Origin: Atopobiaceae bacterium | Lineage (GTDB): Bacteria; Actinomycetota; Coriobacteriia; Coriobacteriales; Atopobiaceae | DNA length: 42,472 nt | Reading direction: 5' to 3' | NCBI GenBank assembly: GCA_017941705.1 | Contig: JAGAVX010000058.1 | Location: 1-42,472 of the forward strand | Part shown: piece after piece, positions 1 through 7,573 of the stretch | How the letters are laid out: each line of letters starts with the position of its first letter | Numbering within the stretch: the first letter of the stretch is position 1 | Notes under the pieces: generated by a model | Told to the model about the DNA's origin: nothing | The model's input: only the letters and a program-made list of their open reading frames with translations | Database searches by the model: none | Translations under genes and position numbers: made by a program

Positions 1-83
1 GCAATCGCGAGCTTCTCACTATCGACGAGGAGCGCGTACGGTTCGAGATCGCCAGAATCTGTCAGCGACTGGGCCTTTCGTAG
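1..83 (+). CDS. 3' end of an unidentified gene (partial)
   Basis: Reading frame 3 is open from the left edge to a TAG at 81-83, directly followed by TGA (tandem stops). The 26 visible residues are charged and helical-looking (they include LTIDEERVRF and RICQRLGLS) and use GC-rich codons like the neighbouring genes, so this is probably the C-terminus of a real protein. Too little is present to assign a family. It points the same way as ahcY, but a separate ahcY promoter lies between them. Confidence 0.45.
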   Translation, partial: NRELLTIDEERVRFEIARICQRLGLS

Positions 84-184
84 TGAAAACCGCAACATTG
101 CGCTGGAGAGAGCGTCCGATTGCAACACCCCGTCAGGCGCGTGCCGTGTGTTTCGCTCTCCATAATCGAGCGCCAATGACGCAC

Positions 185-225
185 TTGTCGTAGACTAACC
201 ACGGCACATAATGAGGCACGCCTCA
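185..225 (+). promoter_or_regulatory. ahcY promoter with overlapping palindrome
   Basis: A sigma70-type promoter is visible: TTGTCG at 185-190, a 16-base spacer, and CATAAT at 207-212. The palindrome TGAGGCACGCCTCA (6-base arms, 2-base centre) at 212-225 overlaps the -10 end and the expected transcription start. That is where a repressor would sit. No structure recognisable as a SAM or SAH riboswitch was seen in the short leader that follows. Confidence 0.5.
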
Positions 226-249
226 CATCAAAGATTGGAGCATGGCACC

Positions 250-1497
250 ATGGCAAGCGAAATCAGGGACATCAAGTTGGCCGATGGTGGCCTGCGCAAG
301 ATCGAGTGGGTACGGCGCAACATGCCGCTGCTCACCACGCTAAAGGAGGAGTTCGCGCAGTCCAAGCCCTTTGCCGGCAAGAAGATCGCCCTGTCCATCC
401 ACCTCGAGGCCAAGACCGCATACCTCTGCGAGGTTCTGCAGGCGGGCGGCGCAGAGGTGTATGCCACCGGCTCCAATCCCCTTTCGACGCAGGACGACGT
501 CGTAGCAGCACTCGTCACAGAGGGCATCGAGGTGCACGCCTGGTACGACATCTCGGACGAGGACTACATGCGCTGCATCGATGACGTGCTCTCGGTGGGC
601 CCCAACATCATCATCGATGACGGTGGCGACCTCGTGAACAGGGTGCACACCAAGTACCCCGAGCTCATCGGCAACATCATCGGCGGATGCGAGGAAACCA
701 CCACCGGCATCATCCGCCTCGAGGCCATGAACCGCGAGGGCAAGCTTCGCTTCCCGATGGTGCGCGTCAACAACGCCCAGATGAAGCACTTCTTTGACAA
801 CCGCTACGGTACCGGGCAGTCGGTCTGGAACGGCATCAACCGCACCACCAACCTCGTGGTCGCCGGCAAGATCGCCGTCGTCGCCGGCTACGGTTGGTGC
901 GGCAAGGGCGTCGCGATGCGTGCCAAGGGTCTTGGCGCGCGCGTCATCGTGACCGAGATCGATCCGGTCAAGGCCATCGAGGCCATCATGGACGGCTTTG
1001 ACGTCATGCCCATGAGCGAGGCCGCCAAGCTGGGAGACTTCTTCATCACCGTGACCGGCTGCGACAAGGTCATCGACGAGGAGGACTTCTTCAACATGAA
1101 GGACGGCGCGATCTGCTGCAACGCCGGCCACTTTGACTGCGAGGTCGACATGGCCTGGCTGCGCGCCAATGCGGTCGAGACGCGCGAGATGCGCGAGAAC
1201 ATCGTGGGCTACAAGCTCTCCAACAACAACTGGATCTACGTCCTAGGCGAAGGCCGTCTGGTAAACCTGGCCTGCGGCGACGGGCATCCTGCCGAGATCA
1301 TGGACATGAGCTTTGCCATCCAGGCGCTATCGGCCAAGTACCTTGTCGAGCATCAGGACCAGATCGACGATATGCTCATGGATGTGCCTGACGAGGTCGA
1401 CTACGACGTGGCGCGCAAGAAGCTCGCCTTCATGGGCAAGGCCATCGACGTGCTGACCCCGGAGCAGGAGAAGTACCTCTTCGAATCGGGTGTGTAG
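250..1497 (+). CDS. ahcY: Adenosylhomocysteinase
   Basis: Hydrolyses S-adenosylhomocysteine to adenosine and homocysteine in the cytoplasm, clearing the inhibitory by-product of SAM-dependent methylation. The 415-residue protein has the family's NAD-binding Rossmann motif (GYGWCGKGVAMRAKG, around residue 215), the substrate-side EETTTG segment near residue 157, and a C-terminal NAD-contacting tail ending in KYLF. I place the start at ATG 250 because GGAG lies 9 bases upstream; an in-frame ATG at 211 lacks such a site and falls inside the promoter palindrome. It is transcribed alone and ends in a strong terminator. The convergent minus-strand cluster includes two SAM hydrolase paralogues, so SAM-derived nucleoside metabolism is concentrated here. 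Family assignment is secure. Confidence 0.96.
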   Translation: MASEIRDIKLADGGLRKIEWVRRNMPLLTTLKEEFAQSKPFAGKKIALSIHLEAKTAYLCEVLQAGGAEVYATGSNPLSTQDDVVAALVTEGIEVHAWYDISDEDYMRCIDDVLSVGPNIIIDDGGDLVNRVHTKYPELIGNIIGGCEETTTGIIRLEAMNREGKLRFPMVRVNNAQMKHFFDNRYGTGQSVWNGINRTTNLVVAGKIAVVAGYGWCGKGVAMRAKGLGARVIVTEIDPVKAIEAIMDGFDVMPMSEAAKLGDFFITVTGCDKVIDEEDFFNMKDGAICCNAGHFDCEVDMAWLRANAVETREMRENIVGYKLSNNNWIYVLGEGRLVNLACGDGHPAEIMDMSFAIQALSAKYLVEHQDQIDDMLMDVPDEVDYDVARKKLAFMGKAIDVLTPEQEKYLFESGV

Positions 1498-1540
1498 GAC
1501 CACCAAGGCAACGTTGTCCACATAGCCGGGCGAACAGTTT

Positions 1541-1577
1541 CGCGCTCGCACGCGTCATTGCGTGCGAGCGCGTTTTC
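1541..1577 (+). terminator. Intrinsic terminator after ahcY
   Basis: Perfect 13-base-pair stem (1541-1553 with 1560-1572), 6-base loop GTCATT, followed on the plus strand by TTTT at 1573-1576. It lies 43 bases past the ahcY stop and separates ahcY from the convergent gene ending at 1628. Confidence 0.92.
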
Positions 1578-1627
1578 ATACGCAGCACAGGAGCTGCCAC
1601 CAAGGCGGGCTCGGGCCATAGAGCGCG

Positions 1628-2932
1628 TCAGCTGGAGCGAAGAAGCAGAATGCAGTTGGCAGCGGCAAAGATGTAATGGGCGTACTGTCCGCCATTCACC
1701 TCGATGCGCCTTCCATCCCGATACGCAAGGACGAGCTTCCCTTTGCCCTTTCCCCGTCCTACAAAGAGCAGATCATCGTAGCGGATGGGTTGAACGAGCT
1801 CCGCTGACTCTCCCAGATTGAGCGAGAAGTCATCAGCGGCAAAACCGTCCTGGGCAAACAGTATTCCGCCCTTTCCGGACTGGAGTCTCGTCTTGTCCAT
1901 GATGCACACGACATCACCTATCGAGAGCCCTGGCGCATAGCGATAGAACGCCCCCAAGAACGCATCGGTTCCCACGGTATGCTGAGTCATCCATTCGGGG
2001 GACTTCTCCCCAAAGAGGATGCACTCGCCAACCGTGTCGATCACGGTCTTCGCAAGGCCGTACGAAGTTCCAGCACCGCCCGTCTTTCCTTGCCAGGGCA
2101 CTCGATCGAGGTAGTACCTGATGATCTCGGCGTCCTCGTCTGACATCAGCTTCCTTGCCGCAAGTATGGCCAGTCGATCGTTGCGCGCGGGGCCGGTCTG
2201 TCCTCGTGACGAGCTTCCCCTCTTGTAGGCAGAGCTCGCCAACTGCTTGAGAAACTCGATGATTTCGTAGGCACAGTCGTAGCCAGCGTCAGTGCGGCTT
2301 GGCCAACTGATTAGATATGGCAGCAAATCGATCTCTGCCTTGCCGATTCCCGACTCATGGTCGTCGAGCGTCAGGACCATCTTCAGATAACTCACGTAGT
2401 GCCCCTCGGGAATGGGCGCCAGATCGGTGTGCTTGGATTTGTACCGCGAGCTGATGAAACTGCGAACAACCGGCATCAGGTCCTTGAGCGTCAGGCCCTT
2501 GACGATCTCCCCCTCTAATTCCTCCTCATCGGCAATCTCATCCGAGCTCAAGGTTACCTCGACGTCGGCAATGGAGGCGATCGACTGCGCAAGGGGCATC
2601 GGCGCCCTTGGAAGCGCCCAAAGCCCGCGTTTCTCGTCAACCTCGAGGACGGGAATGTCACGCTTCTTTCTATTGCCGATGCAAAACGTCCTAGTGGCGG
2701 TAAATGAGCTCTTGTATGCAGCGGCGAGCTCGTCACGCACCTCCATGTGTCGCTTGAACTGACCCGTGGTCATACCAGAGAGCTGATCGTAGGTAAGTGA
2801 TTGCGCAGCGCTCTTCAGGCAGTCGGAACAGAGGTAGAGGTCCTTGTCCTTGGCGCCATGGTAGAACCCATAGCCACCCTTCTTCGTTCCGCAAAGCGTG
2901 CACGTCGGATTCTGCCATATCTCCAGGCCCAT
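1628..2932 (-). CDS. Zinc-ribbon protein of unknown function (DUF4428-like N-terminus)
   Basis: A 434-residue cytoplasmic protein. Residues about 10-37 carry a two-knuckle zinc ribbon (CTLC, then CSDC), resembling the small DUF4428 domain. The rest is not recognised. It contains an acidic stretch (DEIADEEELEGE), a middle section of mixed helices, and a C-terminal region rich in short beta-like segments (LVLAYRDGRRIEVNGG) that looks like a PH/SHOCT-associated type of fold, though I cannot name it. I chose the internal Met at 2932 because the ribbon starts just after it and GGAAGGTGGGG lies upstream; the longer frame from 2992 adds an unconvincing leader. It follows the SAM hydrolase genes by 68 bases in the same direction and may be co-transcribed. 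Its codon use is less GC-biased than that of the neighbouring housekeeping genes. Confidence 0.7.
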   Translation of the reverse strand: MGLEIWQNPTCTLCGTKKGGYGFYHGAKDKDLYLCSDCLKSAAQSLTYDQLSGMTTGQFKRHMEVRDELAAAYKSSFTATRTFCIGNRKKRDIPVLEVDEKRGLWALPRAPMPLAQSIASIADVEVTLSSDEIADEEELEGEIVKGLTLKDLMPVVRSFISSRYKSKHTDLAPIPEGHYVSYLKMVLTLDDHESGIGKAEIDLLPYLISWPSRTDAGYDCAYEIIEFLKQLASSAYKRGSSSRGQTGPARNDRLAILAARKLMSDEDAEIIRYYLDRVPWQGKTGGAGTSYGLAKTVIDTVGECILFGEKSPEWMTQHTVGTDAFLGAFYRYAPGLSIGDVVCIMDKTRLQSGKGGILFAQDGFAADDFSLNLGESAELVQPIRYDDLLFVGRGKGKGKLVLAYRDGRRIEVNGGQYAHYIFAAANCILLLRSS

Positions 2933-3000
2933 GTCAGCCCCACCTTCCGTGCATTCCGCTTCCCGCTGGCTTGTCAGACGACCGTGCGTCACAGACGATT

Positions 3001-3867
3001 CTATATCGACGTCTCGCTGGCCTTTTCGAACGCAACCCGCCAGTCGCCGCCAAAACCGATTCCGTAACGCTCCACGATACTCGCCTGGTTCATGGTAAAC
3101 GAGACGTTCATCAGCTCGTTAGTATAGGCGAGCAGCTCGCCAGCCTCGACTTCGCCAAAGGTGTGGCAAAGCGGAAGCTCCGTATCGAGCACGACCTCAT
3201 CGCCATGCTCCAGTATCAGATGCAGCCGATCGCCATAGGACAGGCCGGCTCTTTCGAACAGGGAGATCGGGATGTTGGTCCACGCGTTGCCAAAGTTGGG
3301 GTCGATGATGTCGACGATGCCCGTGAGCAAGCCATCCTCGAGCGCAGGCTCCGCCATGGGCAGGCAGACGACCTCGTCCACCGGATATGCCGGCCCGACC
3401 TCCTCCCACGAGATCAGGCCGCTCGCCAGACGCGCGGCAGCATAGCCAAACAGGTCGCGACCGTGAAAGACGCTCGTCCCACGCGTGTTGGGATTGCGGT
3501 TGACCGCCTCGTCGATCTCGCGTACCTCGGTGATGCCCATATAGCGCGCCAGATGCGTGAGCGCCCCGTTGTCGGGCGTCACCACGATGTGACCGCTGGC
3601 GGTCTTGGCCATGCAGGCCCGTCGCGGCGTGCCAACCCCAGGGTCCACCACGCTCACGTAGATGGTGCCCTCAGGCCAGAAGGGCAGGCTCTGGTATAGG
3701 CGGTAGCTTGCGCTCCATACGTCATAGCGAGGAATGTAGTGCGTGCCGTCAAAGATCTCGAGCTCGCGGTCGACGCACTTGACCACGCCGTACATCGAGC
3801 TCACCGCTCCCTCGGCATAGGTGAAGTCGGTCTGGAAGACCAGGATCGGCTTGTCGTACCTGCCCAT
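3001..3867 (-). CDS. SAM hydroxide adenosyltransferase (SAM hydrolase, DUF62), copy A
   Basis: Predicted to split S-adenosylmethionine with water into adenosine and methionine. The 288-residue protein has the fold signature of the family: an N-terminal TDF segment, VDPGVGTPRR near residues 75-83, TPDNG near 97-101, and FHGRD near 134-138. The Asp-Arg-His triad that marks the hydrolases, as opposed to the fluorinase and chlorinase, is complete here (D75, R82, H135). It lies 19 bases downstream of a paralogue with the same architecture, so the two are probably co-translated from one mRNA and may form mixed oligomers (family members are trimers; mixing is inference). The biological role of these hydrolases is poorly settled; nearby ahcY also yields adenosine. 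Confidence 0.88.
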   Translation of the reverse strand: MGRYDKPILVFQTDFTYAEGAVSSMYGVVKCVDRELEIFDGTHYIPRYDVWSASYRLYQSLPFWPEGTIYVSVVDPGVGTPRRACMAKTASGHIVVTPDNGALTHLARYMGITEVREIDEAVNRNPNTRGTSVFHGRDLFGYAAARLASGLISWEEVGPAYPVDEVVCLPMAEPALEDGLLTGIVDIIDPNFGNAWTNIPISLFERAGLSYGDRLHLILEHGDEVVLDTELPLCHTFGEVEAGELLAYTNELMNVSFTMNQASIVERYGIGFGGDWRVAFEKASETSI

Positions 3868-3886
3868 TGTTCCTCCTCGAGGGTGC

Positions 3887-4744
3887 CTATTCGTACACGA
3901 GGCGCGGGGCCTTGCGCAGTGTGATCTTCCAGTTGGTACCAGTGCCTATGCCGTACGCCTTGGCAAAGCTGCCCTGGTTGATGGCAACCGCCATACAGTC
4001 AAGGCTGTTGACGTAGACCAAAGGCTCGCCCACGTACACGTCGGCAAAGCTGCGCGCATAGGTGAGGAGGTTCTGGTACACCGTTCGAGTGCCGTCCTCG
4101 ATGGCCACCTCCACCCGGCCTCCCACCGCAATGCCCAGCCGCTCGAACTGTTCGCGCGTCACATTGGTCCAGAGACTTCCAAAACGCACATCGAGCACGT
4201 CAATCGTACCTTGCACGCGCGTGGGTTCGCAGGTTGCGGGCACGGTTGGCAGCTCGACGAGATCGTCCACCTCGATCAGGGGGCCCACACCCTCGAAGTC
4301 AATGACACCGGCGGCAAGGCGAGCGCCCGTATAGGCATACACGTCACGGCCATAGAAGGTGTAGCTCTTGTCCGAACCGGCGAGGCGGTTGACGCCCTCG
4401 TCGATGAGTCGCGCCTGTGCGATGCCCATCATGCGCTTGACCTGCGTGAGGGTACCGTTGTCAGGCGTCACGATATAGTGGCCCGTGCTAGTGAGCACGA
4501 CCACACTCCGACGGTCCGACCCAACGCCTGGGTCGACAACGCTCACGAAGACCGTCCCCTTGGGCCAGTAGCTCACAGTCTGGATGAGGCGATACGAGGC
4601 CTCCCAGATGTCGTACGGCGGTATCTCGTGGGTGAGGTCGCAGATGCGCAGGTCGTGGCTCACCCCGTAGGCCACGCCATACATGGCGCTCACCGCACCA
4701 TCCGCCGTACCAAAGTCGGACTGTAGGACCAGCGCATTGCTCAT
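3887..4744 (-). CDS. SAM hydroxide adenosyltransferase paralogue, copy B (triad His replaced by Tyr)
   Basis: A 285-residue paralogue of the next gene, with the same order of motifs: SDFG at 9-12, VDPGVGSDRR at 70-79, TPDNG at 93-97. The segment that reads FHGRD in copy A reads FYGRD here (Y131; codon TAT where CAT would give His). D71 and R78 are kept. The Asp-Arg-His triad is therefore broken by what could be a single base change. The protein may be inactive, structural, or altered in nucleophile use; the fluorinase and chlorinase also lack the intact triad, but nothing else here suggests halogenation. The start is set at 4744 because GGAGG stands 6 bases upstream; the ORF extends to 4768. 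It is first of the SAM hydrolase pair. Confidence 0.85.
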   Translation of the reverse strand: MSNALVLQSDFGTADGAVSAMYGVAYGVSHDLRICDLTHEIPPYDIWEASYRLIQTVSYWPKGTVFVSVVDPGVGSDRRSVVVLTSTGHYIVTPDNGTLTQVKRMMGIAQARLIDEGVNRLAGSDKSYTFYGRDVYAYTGARLAAGVIDFEGVGPLIEVDDLVELPTVPATCEPTRVQGTIDVLDVRFGSLWTNVTREQFERLGIAVGGRVEVAIEDGTRTVYQNLLTYARSFADVYVGEPLVYVNSLDCMAVAINQGSFAKAYGIGTGTNWKITLRKAPRLVYE

Positions 4745-4879
4745 GAGACGCCTCCGCATATCAAGCACTTAATCTGATCGCGACTTCCTGCAGCACCGTA
4801 TTGTGTCACAAGAGCGCAATCCTGTCAGACGTCGCAGCGACCGATGACGTGCGGAGCAGGTTCGCGTCGCGTGTGCCAC

Positions 4880-5743
4880 CTACGTACGCCGATGCGTGTC
4901 ACGCCATAAGCACATCATCTCGTTCGTGAGCGAGAGGTCGTCGGGTTGTCCGGGGATCTCGTCGGGTCCGGCCCACACGGCACGTCCCAGCTCCCCCTCG
5001 TCCATGTGCAACGTGGGATCGCCATCGACATCGCACCAGTATCCCGAGAGAATGTCCCCTGCGACGCCCCAGGGCTGCGACTTGTAGTACGAGATGTTCT
5101 TGACCTCGATGCCCAGCTCCTCGCGAACCTCACGACGCACGCAGTCCTCGATGGTCTCTCCGATCTCGACGAATCCCGCCACCAGGGCGTCGATGGGCAT
5201 GTAGCGTCCGCGCGCATAGCGGGTAAGCACGATCCTGTTGCGCTCGGGATCGCGCACGCACACGATAACGGCAGGGTTGAGCCGCGGGAACATGAGGTTG
5301 CCGCAGGCCGGGCATCGTAGCGCGCGGAGGGTCGGATGGTGCTCCAACGGCTTGCCACAAGCCCCGCAATAGCGATTGTGGGCATACCATCCGCCCAAGT
5401 GAACCGCCGTGTACGCCACATACATCATCTCGCGCGTTCCATAGCCTTCCATGCGGAGCGTGCGGTTGTGCACCATCTCGTAGCCCGCCGGAGGATCGGC
5501 CAGCCCCGCATCGGGCGCGAGCCAACACGCCCGTCCATCGAGCTCAAACAGGAAGGTAAGGCCCGTCCCATCGATGCCCGGCTCCCCTACCAGCGGAAAC
5601 GAAAAGGTCTTCTGCCCGTCGTCCTCGCTACGCCTAACCGCAAGCTCCTGTCCACATACGTAGAGCACTAAGTCGCCCGCGAGCGGTCGCACGTCGCCGC
5701 GATACTCGTTGGCAAGCCTATGCGGATATATGTCCTGAATCAT
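4880..5743 (-). CDS. nudC: NudC-like Nudix hydrolase (NADH pyrophosphatase family)
   Basis: Expected to cleave NAD(H) or related dinucleotides to mononucleotides. The 287-residue protein has the NudC architecture: an N-terminal domain, a four-Cys zinc ribbon (CGAC, then CPAC) in the middle, and a complete Nudix box (GFVEIGETIEDCVRREVREE, continuing LGIE). The family signature that follows the box is normally SQPWPFP. Here it begins SQPW but continues GVAGDILSGYW, so substrate preference may differ and the gene symbol is a best match. The start is at 5743, preceded by GGGAGGGGG; the upstream in-frame ATGs lack a comparable site. It is transcribed toward the SAM hydrolase genes, but 135 bases separate them. 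Confidence 0.85.
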   Translation of the reverse strand: MIQDIYPHRLANEYRGDVRPLAGDLVLYVCGQELAVRRSEDDGQKTFSFPLVGEPGIDGTGLTFLFELDGRACWLAPDAGLADPPAGYEMVHNRTLRMEGYGTREMMYVAYTAVHLGGWYAHNRYCGACGKPLEHHPTLRALRCPACGNLMFPRLNPAVIVCVRDPERNRIVLTRYARGRYMPIDALVAGFVEIGETIEDCVRREVREELGIEVKNISYYKSQPWGVAGDILSGYWCDVDGDPTLHMDEGELGRAVWAGPDEIPGQPDDLSLTNEMMCLWRDTHRRT

Positions 5744-5815
5744 GGTCCCCCTCCCAATCATGCATCCGACCAGCAGCATTGGCACCTAGGTCGCCCTCGT
5801 CCTAGGCCTCACCCA

Positions 5816-6505
5816 TCACATCATGATGGCGTCTACGATTGCCCTCACATGCAGCTGCAGGGTGTCGAGCACGGGCAGACCCAAGTCCACCCGCTCTGCG
5901 AGCATCGGGAGCTCGGTGCATCCCAAGATGACCGCATCCACTCCATGCTCCACACCTTCCGCCACGAGTCGTGCAAAGCGCTCGATCGTCTTGCCGCGCA
6001 CGATGCCGAGCTCAAGCTCCTCAGCTATCACCCGTCCCAGCCATGCACGGTCCTCCCCGCCCGGTGAGAGGACCAGCATGCCTGCCTTGGCAAGCGCCGC
6101 CTTGAAGTAGGCGTCACGCATGGTTGGCACGGTACCCAGCAGCATCACACGCCTGTAACCACGACGCAACGCCTCATCGCGCGTGGCATCGACGATGCTC
6201 ACAAGCGGAATCGGCGACCTGCGCTCGAGCTCGCCAAAGACGATGTGGCCCGTGTTGCATCCCAAGGCGGCCACCTCACAGCCTGCCGCATGCAGACGCT
6301 CGATGCCCGCCGAAAAGTAATCGGTCAGGCCCTCGAGATCTCCCGCATCCACCATGCGCATCACATCAAAGCACGAGAGGCTCTCTATGGTCATGTTCGG
6401 AAAGAAGGGCTTGCCCACGCGTTCCCGCACGCCGTTCACGATTCCCAGATAGTACGGGACCGTCGACTCGGGGCCACATCCACCAATGAGGCCAAACTTG
6501 CGCAT
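5816..6505 (-). CDS. Aspartate/amino-acid racemase family protein
   Basis: A 229-residue cytoplasmic protein of the Asp/Glu racemase superfamily (YgeA type). The N-terminus starts directly with the nucleotide-free Rossmann-like strand KFGLIGGCGPEST. Both catalytic cysteines are visible: LGCNTGH around residue 83 and LGCTELPML around residue 194. Such enzymes interconvert L- and D-aspartate or related acids without pyridoxal phosphate; the exact substrate cannot be read from sequence. The start at 6505 gives the expected N-terminus, with GGGAG 5-6 bases upstream; the ORF extends 40 residues further but that part is Arg/Leu-rich and unlike the family. It is divergent from the CmpB-like gene and 72 bases upstream of nudC. 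Confidence 0.86.
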   Translation of the reverse strand: MRKFGLIGGCGPESTVPYYLGIVNGVRERVGKPFFPNMTIESLSCFDVMRMVDAGDLEGLTDYFSAGIERLHAAGCEVAALGCNTGHIVFGELERRSPIPLVSIVDATRDEALRRGYRRVMLLGTVPTMRDAYFKAALAKAGMLVLSPGGEDRAWLGRVIAEELELGIVRGKTIERFARLVAEGVEHGVDAVILGCTELPMLAERVDLGLPVLDTLQLHVRAIVDAIMM

Positions 6506-6652
6506 GATGTCTCCCATCTCCTCGAATAGGTAAGAGAGTAGCGCAAGGCGCCGCAATCTGCGACTACGTGTACGGCATGTGCACGGCACGGCCAGCGCCC
6601 TTCCGGCCATTACCTGTTTTGGCATAATGGCATTGTTGCGAAAGGGGTTCGT

Positions 6653-7573
6653 GTGATTGTCTGTCAGTTCGTTGTCCTGTTTGTCGTGTTCAGCATACTC
6701 GGTTGGGTGTGGGAATCGACGTACTGCACCATCATCGAGCGCCGCTGGCAGAACCGTGGTTTCCTGTACGGACCCTGCTGCCCCATATACGGGTCAGGCG
6801 TCCTGGCAATCATGCTCCTCTGGCATGCTGAGCTGGCGGAAGGCGTCGTCATGGAATGGTGGAAGGTGTTCCTCTTCGCCTTCTTTGGCAGCATGGTCTT
6901 GGAATACGTCACCCACTGGACTTTGGAGAAGCTCTTTCACGCCTATTGGTGGGATTACAGCAACATGCCCCTAAACCTCAACGGGCGCATCTGCCTGCCC
7001 GCCTCGATCTTCTTTGGCCTCGGCGGGCTCTTTGTCGTCTACGTCCTTTACGAACCGACGCTAAGCATCATCAGTCAGTGCAACCCCCTGCTTGTCGAGA
7101 CGCTGGCCATCCTTGCGACAGCTGCCATAGCAGCCGACACTGCCGTGACGGCCTCATCCCTGGCAACCATAGCCCGGGCAGCATCCTCGATCAACGCAAG
7201 CATCAACGACCACATGGACCAGTTCGTCATCGGCGTCAAGAACAAGGGTGACGCAGTCGTGCAAAGCATCAGCACCAAACGGGACGAGACGGCACAGGCC
7301 ATCACCCAGGCTGCCGCGACCGTCGTGAGGACCAAGGATGCGGTGGTTTCGACCGTCGGTCGCAAGGAGGGAGAGGCAAGCCAGACCCTTGCGCGCGAGC
7401 GAGACCGTTTTGCACGCAGCCTACGCGCCTCGCGCGTGGGCGAGATGAGCGCCGCCGTCCGCTCGGCGGCGAGCCGAGCGATGGGGGCAGCATCGCCCGA
7501 CAAGCTGCCCGACATCCCCGAGCGCGAGCAGCTTGCCGAGCTCTGGCACGATATGCTACGCAACAAGAGCTGA
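6653..7573 (+). CDS. Putative ABC-transporter type IV / CmpB-family membrane protein
   Basis: A 306-residue protein. The first 160 residues contain about five hydrophobic segments and the family's WVWESTYC and FLYGPCCPIYG motifs typical of CmpB (ABC_trans_CmpB) proteins, an integral membrane family of unknown function. Residues 160-306 are an Ala/Thr/Arg-rich, probably coiled cytoplasmic tail with no recognised domain, which makes the protein longer than most of the family that I know. The start is GTG at 6653 with AGGGG 5 bases upstream. The last 18 bases overlap the convergent ATPase gene, leaving no room for a terminator outside coding sequence. Confidence 0.78.
   Translation: MIVCQFVVLFVVFSILGWVWESTYCTIIERRWQNRGFLYGPCCPIYGSGVLAIMLLWHAELAEGVVMEWWKVFLFAFFGSMVLEYVTHWTLEKLFHAYWWDYSNMPLNLNGRICLPASIFFGLGGLFVVYVLYEPTLSIISQCNPLLVETLAILATAAIAADTAVTASSLATIARAASSINASINDHMDQFVIGVKNKGDAVVQSISTKRDETAQAITQAAATVVRTKDAVVSTVGRKEGEASQTLARERDRFARSLRASRVGEMSAAVRSAASRAMGAASPDKLPDIPEREQLAELWHDMLRNKS

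Noticed and set aside
84..249. SAM or SAH riboswitch upstream of ahcY
   Set aside because: The leader after the predicted start is about 30 bases, too short for either class; only the small palindrome is present.
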